Source: an uncultured Flavobacteriales bacterium
Lineage (GTDB): Bacteria > Bacteroidota > Bacteroidia > Flavobacteriales > UBA1820
Length of the DNA stretch: 55,879 nt
Direction of reading: 5' to 3'
NCBI GenBank assembly: GCA_959608625.1
Contig: CAUHQV010000014.1
Coordinates: 1-55,879 of the forward strand
Both the position numbers and the translations under genes were made by a program. Positions 41,079 to 51,500 of the stretch are shown here, piece after piece; within the stretch, counting starts at the first letter, position 1; the number at the start of each line of letters is the position of its first letter. The notes beneath the pieces were generated by a model. It was given only the letters and a program-made list of their open reading frames with translations. It was not told the DNA's origin and did not search any database.

Positions 41079-42905
41079 TTAGTGGGATAGCCCCGTAGTA
41101 AGTTCTCTGACGGGTATCCCGCTGGCGGAAGAAAGCATCCGGCGGCAGAAAGGACAGGCCGTTACGACGAGGTCGGCACCGGTGGATGCCAACTGTTCCA
41201 TCCGCAGGCTCGCTATTTCGGCGGTTTTCGGATCGATGGAAAAGAAATCCCCGCCTCCACAGCACATCGAGCGCCGCCCGTGAAGGGGGGCTTCCACTAA
41301 TCTCCCGCCCATCATCTCGATGAGCCGCCGGGGAGCATCCGTAACACCTGTCCGGGACAGGCGGCAGGGATCGTGGTAAACGACTGTTTTTCCTTCGAGG
41401 GCCTTTCCCGGCTTCAGGCGGCCTTCATCCATCAGGTGGCAGAAAAATTCGGCCGTATGCCAGGTGTTGTAAATCCCTCCTAGGGAAGGGTAATAGCTCC
41501 GGAAGGCTGCCAGGCTATGGGGGCATGGGGTGATGATGTTTTTTATTCCGTAAAACGCCAGAGTGGCGATGTTTTTTCGGGCGGATACCAGGAACGTGAA
41601 TTCGTCGCCCGTATAGCGGAGGATATCCGCCGAGTCGCGCTCTTCGTTTTCGGGGAGTACTGCCCAGGATACTCCGGTCTCGTCCAATGAGCGAGCTATT
41701 TGCCGGACGGTTTCGCGGCCTTCGCTATCGTAGATACCCATTACGCCACGCCACAGGAGGTACTCAGGCGGGTTTTTCGGGTCGGCGAGAGGAAATTCAT
41801 TGTTCTCTCCGGGGACTGGCCGCAGGCCCCATGGGTTGCCGGTGGCATCGATGGCTGCTGCCACTTGTCCGTATTCGGCGGGAGCAGAACCTTCTTCCAG
41901 CGTGGCGTAGCGGCGCATCTGGAGCAACAAATCCATCGGGTCTATACCGATGGGACAGGCCTGTAAACAGGCTTCACAGGATATGCAGGCAAAGGCGGTA
42001 GCAGGGGATATCAAGTCCCCGAACAAGTGTTCTTTGCCCTGTCCGATGGCATTTTTGCGCACACGGGCCACAATCTGGCGGGGAGAGAACGTTTTTCCGG
42101 CCTTTACCACCGGGCATGCCTGGTCGCAGCGGCCGCATTCGGTACAGGCAAAGGCGGATACGATCCCCCGACGGGGCAGGTCGAAAAAATCACGGGCGCC
42201 CATTCGCTCGGCGACAGAGGCCCCTACTGAAGCCGTTCCTTGAAGCACGTCCAGCCCTTCGGCTACTTCCGGCATGTCGTCCGGGCGGAAGGCTTCCCTG
42301 CGTCCGAAAACAGCCATGAACACCGGAGCCAAAAATAGGTGCAGGTGCTTGGAATAGGTAAGGTAAAGACCGAAAACCAGCATGATCCCGTAATGAAGAT
42401 AGGCCATATAGGGCCAACCTGCATATACCGCCAAGAACGATCCGGCAGATACCATTTCCAAGATGAGGATCGTACAGCCGTCCGCCCGTTGCGCGGGCGT
42501 GAGGGTCGCAAACCGGGGCAATTGCAAAAGCGTCCTTCGCAGCAGGAATAGGGCGGCCGATACAATCGCCGCGGCGGCGAATCCGGCGTTCAGGGTAGAA
42601 AAAGCGCGGTAAAAGGAACTTTGCGGTAGATCAAAAAATAATGCACGGGTGGAATAAACGGCCAGATCGGTCAGCATCAACAGGAATGATACGACCAGTA
42701 CGGTGTGTAACACGGCTGCCGTCGTTTTTTCAAAAAAAGAACCTGTATCCGCGGATATTTGCTGTCCCAAGGGTAACCGACTATGCGCATGAGGTGCTTT
42801 CAGACCGGCAGTGCATGCCCGCACGATCGCCATGGCGCGCAGTACGATGGCTGCCGAGATCGTCAGCGCTACAGCTGCATAAGCCCAGTGGAATATACCT
42901 GCCAT
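41079..42905 (-). CDS. Membrane iron-sulfur oxidoreductase, heterodisulfide reductase-like
   Basis: Protein of 608 aa. The first 200 residues contain about five membrane helices. A ferredoxin-like pair of 4Fe-4S motifs follows: CTECGRCDQACP and CISCEACLQACPIG. The C-terminal half has two cysteine-rich CCG-type regions, with HDPCRLSR and SMCCGGGDFF, and a closing TACPFCRRML. This order (membrane part, 4Fe-4S pair, two CCG domains) is shared with HdrD/GlpC-type and related electron-transfer proteins that exchange electrons with quinones or thiols. The partner is unknown, and the neighbours are envelope genes. Confidence 0.9.
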   Translation of the reverse strand: MAGIFHWAYAAVALTISAAIVLRAMAIVRACTAGLKAPHAHSRLPLGQQISADTGSFFEKTTAAVLHTVLVVSFLLMLTDLAVYSTRALFFDLPQSSFYRAFSTLNAGFAAAAIVSAALFLLRRTLLQLPRFATLTPAQRADGCTILILEMVSAGSFLAVYAGWPYMAYLHYGIMLVFGLYLTYSKHLHLFLAPVFMAVFGRREAFRPDDMPEVAEGLDVLQGTASVGASVAERMGARDFFDLPRRGIVSAFACTECGRCDQACPVVKAGKTFSPRQIVARVRKNAIGQGKEHLFGDLISPATAFACISCEACLQACPIGIDPMDLLLQMRRYATLEEGSAPAEYGQVAAAIDATGNPWGLRPVPGENNEFPLADPKNPPEYLLWRGVMGIYDSEGRETVRQIARSLDETGVSWAVLPENEERDSADILRYTGDEFTFLVSARKNIATLAFYGIKNIITPCPHSLAAFRSYYPSLGGIYNTWHTAEFFCHLMDEGRLKPGKALEGKTVVYHDPCRLSRTGVTDAPRRLIEMMGGRLVEAPLHGRRSMCCGGGDFFSIDPKTAEIASLRMEQLASTGADLVVTACPFCRRMLSSASGIPVRELTTGLSH

Positions 42906-42960
42906 CGCGTGGGATTTTAAATTTTAAGGGATTGCGGCGAAAGTTTTTCGCCATGGGGCG

Positions 42961-43950
42961 TCAATCCGCCGTGTTCTTAGCGCGCAGGCGGGCGGCAGCC
43001 AGGGAATCTTTCACCCGGCTCGTTTCGGTGCGCTCTTTTTTGCCGAACACCGTGATATTGACGTACCGTTTGGGATTGGCTTTCACATCGGCCAAAAGGG
43101 CATCCAGCGATTGGGTGGCCGTAGTGAGGTTGTCGTATATCTGCCCATCGTTCAGTAGCTTGGCTACCGTTCCATCGCCGGAATTGACCTTATCCGTGAT
43201 GTCCTTCAGGTTGGCCAGGGTGGATTTGAGGTCCGATATGCTCTGGACGAATCCTTCAGCGGATAACGTGTCGAGCAGAGTATTGATCTTTTGGGTGCTC
43301 CCGGCCAGATTGGAACTGATCTGCTGGATATTCCCGTTGTTCTGTTCGAGCAGTTCGTTCAGGTTGGCAGACACTCGTTGGGCGTTGTCCAGCGTAGCCG
43401 AAAGCGAAGCCAAAGAGGTGCCCAGATTGGCTTTATTCTCTTCACTGAGCAGAGTGTTCATGTTCTTAAGTACCGAATCGAGCGAAGCCAGGGTCTCTAT
43501 CATCGATTTGCGGATGGGCATCACCGTGTTCTTTATCATATCCGAAAGACCGCCGTTGAGGATACCCCCGAGTGTATCGCCGTCTTCGGCCAGCATACCT
43601 CCGGGCATTACTACCACGTTCATTTCCACGTCGGACATCAGGGAAGTCCCCGAACTGATCTCGGCCACCGAATTTTTCGTGAACCGGTATTTTTTGTCCA
43701 CATCGAAACGCACGGTGACGCTGTCCAGGTCGGACGAATAGAATTTGATATTGGATACCAGCCCGACCGTTACTCCGTTTATCTTGACGGGCCGCCCGGT
43801 CTGCAGGCCGCCGGAAGACGGGTAAATAGCGTAATAGCTGTAGTTGGGGCTGAAAATATTGTGTCCCATAATGAAATTGACACCCCATATGAAAGCTATG
43901 AGGATCACGAAACTCACCAGCCCTATTCTGAATTCTCTTTTGTGTTTCAA
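42961..43950 (-). CDS. MlaD/MCE-family lipid transport protein
   Basis: Protein of 329 aa anchored by one N-terminal helix (about residues 9-28). The single MCE domain follows: SYYAIYPSSGGLQTGRPVKINGVTVGLV. The rest is a long helical, Ser/Asn/Leu-rich stalk (INTLLDTLSAEGFVQ), ending in a basic tail. MCE proteins carry phospholipids between membranes. The usual partners MlaE and MlaF are not adjacent, so they would be encoded elsewhere. A possible -7 box (TACCTTTG, 43987-43980) lies before it, so it may be transcribed apart from the amidase. Confidence 0.92.
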   Translation of the reverse strand: MKHKREFRIGLVSFVILIAFIWGVNFIMGHNIFSPNYSYYAIYPSSGGLQTGRPVKINGVTVGLVSNIKFYSSDLDSVTVRFDVDKKYRFTKNSVAEISSGTSLMSDVEMNVVVMPGGMLAEDGDTLGGILNGGLSDMIKNTVMPIRKSMIETLASLDSVLKNMNTLLSEENKANLGTSLASLSATLDNAQRVSANLNELLEQNNGNIQQISSNLAGSTQKINTLLDTLSAEGFVQSISDLKSTLANLKDITDKVNSGDGTVAKLLNDGQIYDNLTTATQSLDALLADVKANPKRYVNITVFGKKERTETSRVKDSLAAARLRAKNTAD

Positions 43951-44014
43951 TGCGGGAAACGTTTTTTGTTAACTTCGTACAAAGGTAGGTAAAAACACCC
44001 AAGCAGCCAACAGC

Positions 44015-45208
44015 TTATTCGCTTGTGAGGCTTCGGGCACGCGCCACGGTTGTTTTTTTATCCCCCTCGAACGCGACGACAAAGGCGTCCTTGGCTCCTT
44101 TTTTCCGGGCATCCTCCAGGTCTTTTTGGGCTTGGGAATAGCTCGGTACATGCCGCGTGGTGTATTTGTACATATTCTTTTCCCGGAAGTATTTTACTCC
44201 GGTGAATTTTTTGAGCAGCACGTTGGTCTTTATGTTCAGCGGGGTCGGGGAAGCGGTCAGTTGCACACAATAATAGACATTCGAATTTGTGGCAGTTGCC
44301 GTGTCTTGCGCGTCGTCTTCCGGGGTGTCGAGCGCGACCTGGGCCGTTATTATGTTTTCGATACTGCCCGGGGAGGCACCATCGTCACCGTTCATGGGGT
44401 CGTAAAAACGGATTTTATATTCTTTTATCGCATCGTAGAGCGATTTTGCCACCAACCTCTGCCCTTTTTCCGAATGCAGGAATACCTCTTCGGTGGGGTT
44501 GGACAAATAGCCGATCTCCACCAGTACCGACGGCATCGTGTTGTGGCAGATCACCCAGAAGACAGCTTGCTTGACGCCTTTGTCCTTCCGCTCGGCGGTA
44601 ATGCCCAAGTGTTTCTGGGTGAGTTTCGCCATCTCGATACTGCCCACCAGGTGTTTGGTCTGTTGGAGGTCTATGCTGATCAGCGAAGCGGGGTCGTTCG
44701 GGTCGAAACCTTTGTACACCTCTTTGTAATTGTCTTCCAAAAGGATGTCTGCGTTCTCTTTTTTGGCGATGTCCTTGTTGACGTCGAGTTTGTTCAGGGA
44801 CATGACATAGGTTTCCGCTCCCCAGATTTTAGGGCCGTCCCGCTTGACATTCACCAGGGAGTTGCAGTGAATCGAAACGAACAGGTCGGCTTTGGCCTTG
44901 TTGGCCATAACGGAACGTTGGTTGAGCGACACGTCCACATCGGTCGTGCGGGTCAGCAGGGGACGGATATCGGGAGCCCCGTCCTCGATGAGTTTGCGCA
45001 GGTAGAGGGCTACGTTGAGGGCGATGTATTTTTCGGTATTGCGGTAGCGTCCGGTACCGGTCGTCCCGGCGGCTTTCCCTCCATGTCCGGGGTCGATCAT
45101 TACGGTGAATTTATCGTCGTTTTTACTTTGTCCCGAAGCGCCGGCGGCCGGAATTATTCCTGCCGCGAGGGTCAGGACGGGAATTAACAGTTTGATCCTT
45201 AGTGTCAT
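44015..45208 (-). CDS. N-acetylmuramoyl-L-alanine amidase with C-terminal SPOR-like domain
   Basis: Periplasmic zinc amidase of 397 aa that cleaves the bond between MurNAc and the stem peptide. A signal peptide ends near GASGQ. The Amidase_3 domain has MIDPGHGGKAAGTTG (His42), Glu59, VSIHCNS (His114), and the catalytic Glu in VLVEIGYLSNP. From about residue 315 there is a SPOR-like domain (NVYYCVQLTASPTPL, then YTTRHVPSYSQAQKDLEDARKKGAKDAFVVAF), which would target denuded septal glycan. It is divergent from lptD. Confidence 0.94.
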   Translation of the reverse strand: MTLRIKLLIPVLTLAAGIIPAAGASGQSKNDDKFTVMIDPGHGGKAAGTTGTGRYRNTEKYIALNVALYLRKLIEDGAPDIRPLLTRTTDVDVSLNQRSVMANKAKADLFVSIHCNSLVNVKRDGPKIWGAETYVMSLNKLDVNKDIAKKENADILLEDNYKEVYKGFDPNDPASLISIDLQQTKHLVGSIEMAKLTQKHLGITAERKDKGVKQAVFWVICHNTMPSVLVEIGYLSNPTEEVFLHSEKGQRLVAKSLYDAIKEYKIRFYDPMNGDDGASPGSIENIITAQVALDTPEDDAQDTATATNSNVYYCVQLTASPTPLNIKTNVLLKKFTGVKYFREKNMYKYTTRHVPSYSQAQKDLEDARKKGAKDAFVVAFEGDKKTTVARARSLTSE

Positions 45209-45235
45209 TTCGTTTATTTGCGGGCGTGTATTTTC

Positions 45236-45266
45236 TTTGTTGTCAATATTTTATACCGTATCTTTG
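45236..45266 (+). promoter_or_regulatory. Consensus promoter of lptD
   Basis: TTTG (45236-45239), exactly 19 bp, then TATCTTTG (45259-45266). Transcription should begin near 45272, about 50 bp before the ATG at 45322 and 150 bp before the alternative TTG at 45421. Confidence 0.8.
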
Positions 45267-45286
45267 CCCGGATTTGCCTACGGGGT

Positions 45287-45294
45287 CAAAAATA
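45287..45294 (-). promoter_or_regulatory. Possible -7 box for the amidase gene
   Basis: The minus strand reads TATTTTTG, matching TAnnTTTG, about 80 bp before the amidase start codon; no -33 is evident. It lies just downstream of the lptD promoter, so the two transcripts would overlap at their 5' ends. Confidence 0.4.
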
Positions 45295-45321
45295 GTTTCG
45301 CTTTAACGTGCCTTTCGGCGG

Positions 45322-48120
45322 TTGAAGCCGCAAAAATTGGTATTTTTGAGCCTTGCAAATGATTCGGGAAAAAATACGGGCGTACGGGCAGGGCCCATAC
45401 AAAATTATCATTTAATCGCATTGTACACAAATACTAAAGGCATACTAACACTTTTTTTACTATTTGCCCTTTTTTCCGAGGCTTTTTCTGCCTATGCCCG
45501 GAATGTCCCTCCCGCAGCAATCATAGAACCGGATTCTTTAGGTGTGTGGGTAGAAAAGGCCCCGCCCGCTGTAAGGGACCTGCAGTTGCGGACCGATCCG
45601 ATACAGGTTAAAGATGTCCCGGAGAGCCAATCCCCGGCTATTGCTGTGGCGGCCGACACTTCCGCAGGGAAGAAAGACAAGGTCAAAATCAGCGATGTAA
45701 CATACAGCGCCAAGGATTTTTATGATATCGACGAGACGACCAAAAGGGCGTATTTTTATAATGAAGCGGTCATCGAATACGACGACATGAAGCTCTCGGC
45801 CGGCTATATCATGCTCGACTATGGCAACGGGATCGCTTATGCGCGTTCGATATTGGATTCGGCCGGCCGCCAGACGCAAAAACCTATATTCGAGCAAGGG
45901 GAGCAACAATACGATGCCTATTCCATGGTGTACGATTTCAATACCAAAAGAGGCTATATCCGCAATGTGAAGACCCAGCAGATGGACGGTTACGGGGCCG
46001 GGCGCGATGTGAGGAAAGAGGGGGAAAACGTTTATTACGCATCCGACTTTTACTTTTCTACCGATGAAAAGTTGCGCGGCTGGATCGACGGGACGGGGGA
46101 AGAAACAGATTATTATATCCGCTCCAACCGGGTGAAGATGACGGCGGGGGAGAGCCTGGTCACCGGGTTCACACAATTGTATATTGCCGATGTCCCGACC
46201 CCGCTGGTACTCCCTTTCGCTTTTTTCCCGCTCAATACCTATCCGGCATCGGGAGTGCTGCTGCCCAGTTATGAGGTGACGGACGAACAGGGATTCGGTT
46301 TGACGGGGCTCGGGTATTATTTCGTGTTGAACGACTATATCCATGCGGAACTCCGGGGCGATATATACACCAAAGGATCGTGGGCTCTCCGTTCGAAGGT
46401 GGACTATTTTTGGAAATACCATTTCACGGGACAGGTGCAGTTCGATTTTTCCCATCTGGTGTACGGGGAGATAGGGCTTCCTACATACAGTAAAAGCAAG
46501 CCCTGGCGCGTGGGTTGGACGCACCGCCAGGATAATAAGTGGATACCCGGGCTGACCATGTCGGCCAGCGTGAATATGTCCTCTTCGGGGTATTATGAAA
46601 CGGCGCTCAACGAGATATACCAGAATAACTATATCAACAATTCTGTTACCTCTTCCTCCGTCAATATTTCGAAGTCATGGGGCGATTCGCCGTTCAATAC
46701 CAGTTTGACCCTGACCCATTCGCAGAATAATGCGCAGAACCAAATGTCGATGACGTTCCCGACCCTGTTGGTGTCGATGAACAGGATATACCCGTTCAAA
46801 AAAGAAGATTCCGACGGCAAAAAATGGTTTGAAAAGATCAATTTGCAGTGGAATATGACGGCGACAAATACCGTTTCGAATTTGCCTATCGACCAGTTCA
46901 TGACCCCTGAAATGTGGAAAAAGGCAAAAATGGGGATAACCCACCGTATCCCTTTGAGCGCCACTTATAAAGTATTTAAATATTTCAGCCTGACCCTGAA
47001 TGCCAATTACAACGAGGACTGGAATTTCAAATACCTGAAGAAACATTGGGACGAAAATACCGGTACGCTTGTGGCGGATACTTTATCCGGCTTCAAGGCC
47101 TTGCGGACTTTCAGCACGTCGGCTTCGCTGTCCACGATGGTCTATGGAACATTCAATTTCAGTGAGAAGGGCTCCTTGCGGGCCATACGCCATACGGTGA
47201 GCCCATCGCTGTCCTATACGTTCGCCCCGGACTTTTCGACCGATTTCTGGGGGTATTATTATGCGGTTCAAACAGGCGATAAGTTAGCGGAATTGCAATA
47301 CCTTTCCTATTTTGACAGTGGCGTGGGTATCAGTTCGCCACCGACCTTCGGGGGGCAGCAGCAATCCCTGAGTTTTTCCCTTTCCAACAATTTCGAGGCG
47401 AAAGTGGCCGATAAAAGCGATACGACAGGGACGAAAACCAAAAAACTCAAATTGTTGAACCTGAGTACATCAATTTCCTATAATTTAGCCGCTACACAAT
47501 TTAAACTGAGCCAGAGTATCCCGATATACGGTAGCACTTCCTTTTTCAACAACCGGATCGGGGTGAATTTCCGTTTCGCTTTCAGGCCTTATAAAGTGGA
47601 TGAGGACTACCGGTTGATCGATGAATATTGTTTCCCGGTGATGAACTTTGCCAGTATGAGTACCGATTTTTCTATTTCGAGCGATGATTTTAAGAAGGGT
47701 AAAGAAAAAAAGGAGGATTCCAAAAATTCGGATTCGGAGGGCACTTACGGCGATGACGGCTATATGCTGTACGCCCCTAAATGGAGCCTGAGATTCGGAT
47801 ATACGTATTCTTACAGCAAGACTTCCAAAACCCCGTCTGTGACCAATTCGGTCACATTGGGGGGCTCGCTCGAGTTTTCGCGAAACTGGAAAATGGAGGT
47901 GAATACCGGCTACGATTTCTTCCAGAGCCGGGTTACCGATCTGCGGTTCTTTTTTGCCCGCCAGTTGGGTACCTGGAGCATGAACCTTACCTGGGCTCCG
48001 ATATCCAACTACTCTTCCACTTACAGTTTCTTCATCGGAGTATCCGCGTCCCTGCTCCGCGACTTGAAGTATCAACAGAATAAAAATTACCGCAAATCCG
48101 TATTCAATTCTTTCAGATAA
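45322..48120 (+). CDS. lptD: LptD/OstA-like LPS assembly outer membrane protein
   Basis: Large outer-membrane beta-barrel protein, 932 aa from this ATG. An OstA-like periplasmic domain (TYSAKDFYDIDETTKRAYFYNEAVIEYDDMKLSAGYIMLDY) is at about 120-280. From about residue 290 the barrel shows alternating aromatic strands, starting PLVLPFAFFPLNTYPASGVLLPSYEVTDEQG, a signature of Bacteroidota LptD. It inserts LPS or LOS into the outer leaflet. The N-terminal 33 residues look non-coding. A TTG at 45421 would give a clean signal peptide (YTNTKGILTLFLLFALFSEA), so the true start may be there. Confidence 0.9.
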   Translation: MKPQKLVFLSLANDSGKNTGVRAGPIQNYHLIALYTNTKGILTLFLLFALFSEAFSAYARNVPPAAIIEPDSLGVWVEKAPPAVRDLQLRTDPIQVKDVPESQSPAIAVAADTSAGKKDKVKISDVTYSAKDFYDIDETTKRAYFYNEAVIEYDDMKLSAGYIMLDYGNGIAYARSILDSAGRQTQKPIFEQGEQQYDAYSMVYDFNTKRGYIRNVKTQQMDGYGAGRDVRKEGENVYYASDFYFSTDEKLRGWIDGTGEETDYYIRSNRVKMTAGESLVTGFTQLYIADVPTPLVLPFAFFPLNTYPASGVLLPSYEVTDEQGFGLTGLGYYFVLNDYIHAELRGDIYTKGSWALRSKVDYFWKYHFTGQVQFDFSHLVYGEIGLPTYSKSKPWRVGWTHRQDNKWIPGLTMSASVNMSSSGYYETALNEIYQNNYINNSVTSSSVNISKSWGDSPFNTSLTLTHSQNNAQNQMSMTFPTLLVSMNRIYPFKKEDSDGKKWFEKINLQWNMTATNTVSNLPIDQFMTPEMWKKAKMGITHRIPLSATYKVFKYFSLTLNANYNEDWNFKYLKKHWDENTGTLVADTLSGFKALRTFSTSASLSTMVYGTFNFSEKGSLRAIRHTVSPSLSYTFAPDFSTDFWGYYYAVQTGDKLAELQYLSYFDSGVGISSPPTFGGQQQSLSFSLSNNFEAKVADKSDTTGTKTKKLKLLNLSTSISYNLAATQFKLSQSIPIYGSTSFFNNRIGVNFRFAFRPYKVDEDYRLIDEYCFPVMNFASMSTDFSISSDDFKKGKEKKEDSKNSDSEGTYGDDGYMLYAPKWSLRFGYTYSYSKTSKTPSVTNSVTLGGSLEFSRNWKMEVNTGYDFFQSRVTDLRFFFARQLGTWSMNLTWAPISNYSSTYSFFIGVSASLLRDLKYQQNKNYRKSVFNSFR

Positions 48121-48130
48121 AATTCGACCT

Positions 48131-48511
48131 ATGAAACAGATCATCTTCACCGACAAAGCGCCCCAACCTATCGGGGCCTATTCGCAAGCCGTAAAATACG
48201 GCCCCATGCTCTATATTTCCGGACAAGTGCCCATCGACCCGGAAACGGGTAAAGTGGTGCTGGGTTCTGCCAAAAAAGAAACGCGTCTGGTCATGGATAA
48301 TATCGGCCATATCCTGGAAGCAGCCGGCATGACGTTCGAAAATGTGATACAGGCCACGGTACTACTACGCGACATAAACGATTTTGAAAAGGTCAACAAG
48401 GTGTATTCCGAATATTTCAAACCGGAAACGGCGCCGTCGCGGGTGGCTTACCAGGTAGCCAATCTCCCCAAAAATGTCAATATCGAGATCATGATGATCG
48501 CTGGGGAATAA
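48131..48511 (+). CDS. RidA/YjgF-family protein
   Basis: Cytoplasmic protein of 126 aa. The opening MKQIIFTDKAPQPIGAYSQAVKYGPMLYISGQVPIDP is the RidA signature. The active-site arginine is in PSRVAYQVANLPKN, and Glu in VNIEIMMIAGE completes the site. RidA hydrolyses reactive enamine/imine intermediates released by pyridoxal-phosphate enzymes. It starts 10 bp after lptD on the same strand, so it is probably co-transcribed, though no shared function is apparent. Confidence 0.96.
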   Translation: MKQIIFTDKAPQPIGAYSQAVKYGPMLYISGQVPIDPETGKVVLGSAKKETRLVMDNIGHILEAAGMTFENVIQATVLLRDINDFEKVNKVYSEYFKPETAPSRVAYQVANLPKNVNIEIMMIAGE

Positions 48512-48533
48512 TAGTTTTTTCTCCGAAAAAAGG

Positions 48534-51500
48534 TCAGAATGAAGTGGTCGGTACCCGCCGTTTGGAACGGATGCGGGTTATTATATTTTTTACCTTGCCG
48601 GGAATATTTCGTAAACTGCGCAGCCGATCCCCGAATCGTATTTTTGTTTTCTTCTTCGGTACGTTGCCAAATTCATCTTTTCCGATTCCCATAAAGAGCG
48701 GCAGGTAGAAATAAATGCCTGCCAGGGACATGATGAGGCCGCCTATCGTTCCCATGGCCATGGGATACCAGAAGCCTTCGTGCGAACCGATCAGGAACGG
48801 CACAAATCCCAGGACAGTGGACAGTACCGTGAGCATGATGGACGTGATCTTGGAGTTGAAGGCTTTTTTGTACGTCTGGAACTTGCTCCGGCGATACATT
48901 TTGGCGACGTTGTTATAGTCGTTGATGATGTATATGGACGCATTGACCGTAATGCCGCTCAACAGGATCATCGAAGCGAAACACCCTTCGTCCACCCGCA
49001 CGTCGAACAAATAATAAGTCAGGAACAGACCGATGAACGAGATCGGGATGCCCATGATCACGGCGAACGGTTGGCGGAGTGAATTGAACAGGATGGAACA
49101 GATAAAGAAAATGATCACGGCTATGATCGCCAGGATAAAATACAACTGGGCGGATTCTTTCCAGAACCAATTCCGGGCGGTGTCGATCGAATAACCTACC
49201 GGAAGGGTCTTTTCGAAATCTTCCTTGAATTTTTTCAGGACTTTTTCCGAAGAGGTGGACGAGCCGATATAATCGTATTGCAGTACCAGGATATATTGCT
49301 GGTTCTTTTTGCGGATGGCCTGCGGGGTCTGGGTTTTGGATATATCGCCGAAAACGGAAAGTTTGTATTGGATCGAATCGTATTTTTCGGCGGAATTGCG
49401 TACGCTCCAGGCATCGTACCGACCGCGCTGTCCGGACCGCAGGATGACGCCTTCCGGATAATCGTCGTTCAGGATAGTCGTAACGGAGGGCTGCCCGAGT
49501 TCGGAAAAAAGATTCCGGTAGGTGATATTCGGATTTACGCCGGATTTTACGAGCTGTTCCCGGTCGAACGAATAGGAAAATTCCGTATAGTCGTCTTTAT
49601 ACCAGGATTGCTGGGAGTTGATGAAGACTTCTTTTATCCGTTGGTTGGTCTCCAGCTGTTTTTTCATGACTTCGGCGATGCCCCACAGTTGGTCGTAGTT
49701 GTATCCGCGGACGGTGATGGCCACGCTTCCGGCGGATTCCGAGGTTTGGTTGGAAAAATAATCCCCTACCCCGTACACAGACCATTGTGCCCCTCCCAAT
49801 TCGGTCGCTTTGGAGGTGATGTCGTTCTTCAGGGACATGGGAAACGAACTTTGGAGCGCGGCTTTCGTAAAATAAATGGTCATCCGTGCCCGGTTTTGGT
49901 AGACGGAGCTTTGGAACTGCCGTATTTCGGGAAATTCGGACAGGTAGCTCTCCATTTTTACGATGATGGCGTTCATCTGTTCCAAGGTGGAACCGCTGGG
50001 CATGGAAGCCGATATGCTCAATGTCGTTTCCCCCCGGTCTTCCCCGTAATAGGAGCCTTTCGATACTTTGTCCGAGAACAGGCGAAGGGCGCCTCCCAGG
50101 GATTTGTCCACGATGGGTTTGATCTTTTCTTTGTAGGTGGGCGACCCCAGGGTTTTGTTGTACGTTTTGGCCCACATGCCGTCCCCTTCTGCTTTTTCGG
50201 GCAGTTTGAATACCGGCAGCCCGAAAGCCAGGATGAGGATAACGATGGCGAATCCTTTGTAGCGGTAGATGAAGTGGACCTGGCGTTCAAAGAAACGGTT
50301 GAGGTAGACGATCGATCGTTTTCCCCGCAATTTGGACTGGGACAGAAATTTAGGGCGGAATTTGGAAGCTGTGAATACATTCCGTTTTTTTCCGTAGATC
50401 CCGAATTTGTCCATCAGGGCCGGCACCAGGAAGAGAGCGACGAAGAGGGATATGGCCAGGTTGATGATAATCACCAGCGAAAAGTCTTCCAGGGATATCT
50501 TGATCTCTTCCGGCAGGAAGAATACTACGACGATGGCGGATATCGTGGTCAGGGTGGCGGCCAGGATGGCCAGGAAAGCCTTGAAATTTTGCCGGTGTTT
50601 CAGTTGGTCGGCCATCACGATCGTATTGTCCATGATAAGACACAACGATATGGTGATCCCGGCCAGGGATTTTAAATGGATCTCGACCCCGCCCAAGTAG
50701 TAAAATATGACGGCAATAGCCAGGTTGGCCGCCATCGAGAATGTGATCATGGCCAGGTAGCGGAAGCTGCGGCTGACGATAAGTACGAAAAGCAGCAGGA
50801 TGGCGATCGTCAGGCCGCTGCGGAAATAGATCTTGTCCAGTTCGGCCTGGATATATTCGGTGGAGTCGCGGGAAAGGCTTATCTCGAATCCCTGGGGCAA
50901 TTTGGACTTAAGGCGTTCCATATCCGCTTTTACTTTTTTGCTCAGGTCGAGTTGGTTGGCGCTTTTATCCGCAAAAAGGCTCATCGAGACGGTGTTCAGC
51001 CCGTTGATCCGGTAATAGGAATACGGCTTTTGTTCCTGGTGGATCACGCGGACTAATTTGTCGAGCGTGATGATGTTGCCGTCTACTTTTTTTACCGGGA
51101 TCAGGTGCAGGTTCTCTATATCGAATTTGCTTTCCGGCATAATGGCCAACCGCATGAGTACTACGTCGCCCGAATGATCTACCAAATGGGCCATGCCCAA
51201 GTAGGATGTCCGGGTGTAGTTGCTCACGGCAGTCTGTATGTCGGAAGTGGTTATCCCCAGGGATTCCAGTTGTTTCGTGTTGTATTCCAGTATCCACTCC
51301 ATAGGGGTGGCCCCGGATATATCGACCATGCTGATCCCTTCCAGCCGCCCTATTTCGGGTTTTATGTCGTTTTCGACGTACTGCTGTATTTTGAAGGGAG
51401 TTTCCGGCGCGTTGATCGTATAGGACATAAACGGTGTCCGGTCGGATTGTTCGGTCTCGGCGCTTTTGGCGGATACCGACGGATAAGAGAGCCCGTCCGG

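Noticed and set aside
48512..48533. TTTTTT-CTCCG-AAAAAA hairpin between the RidA and RND genes as a terminator
   Set aside because: The stem is only A-T pairs and very weak; convergent genes here may end by other means.
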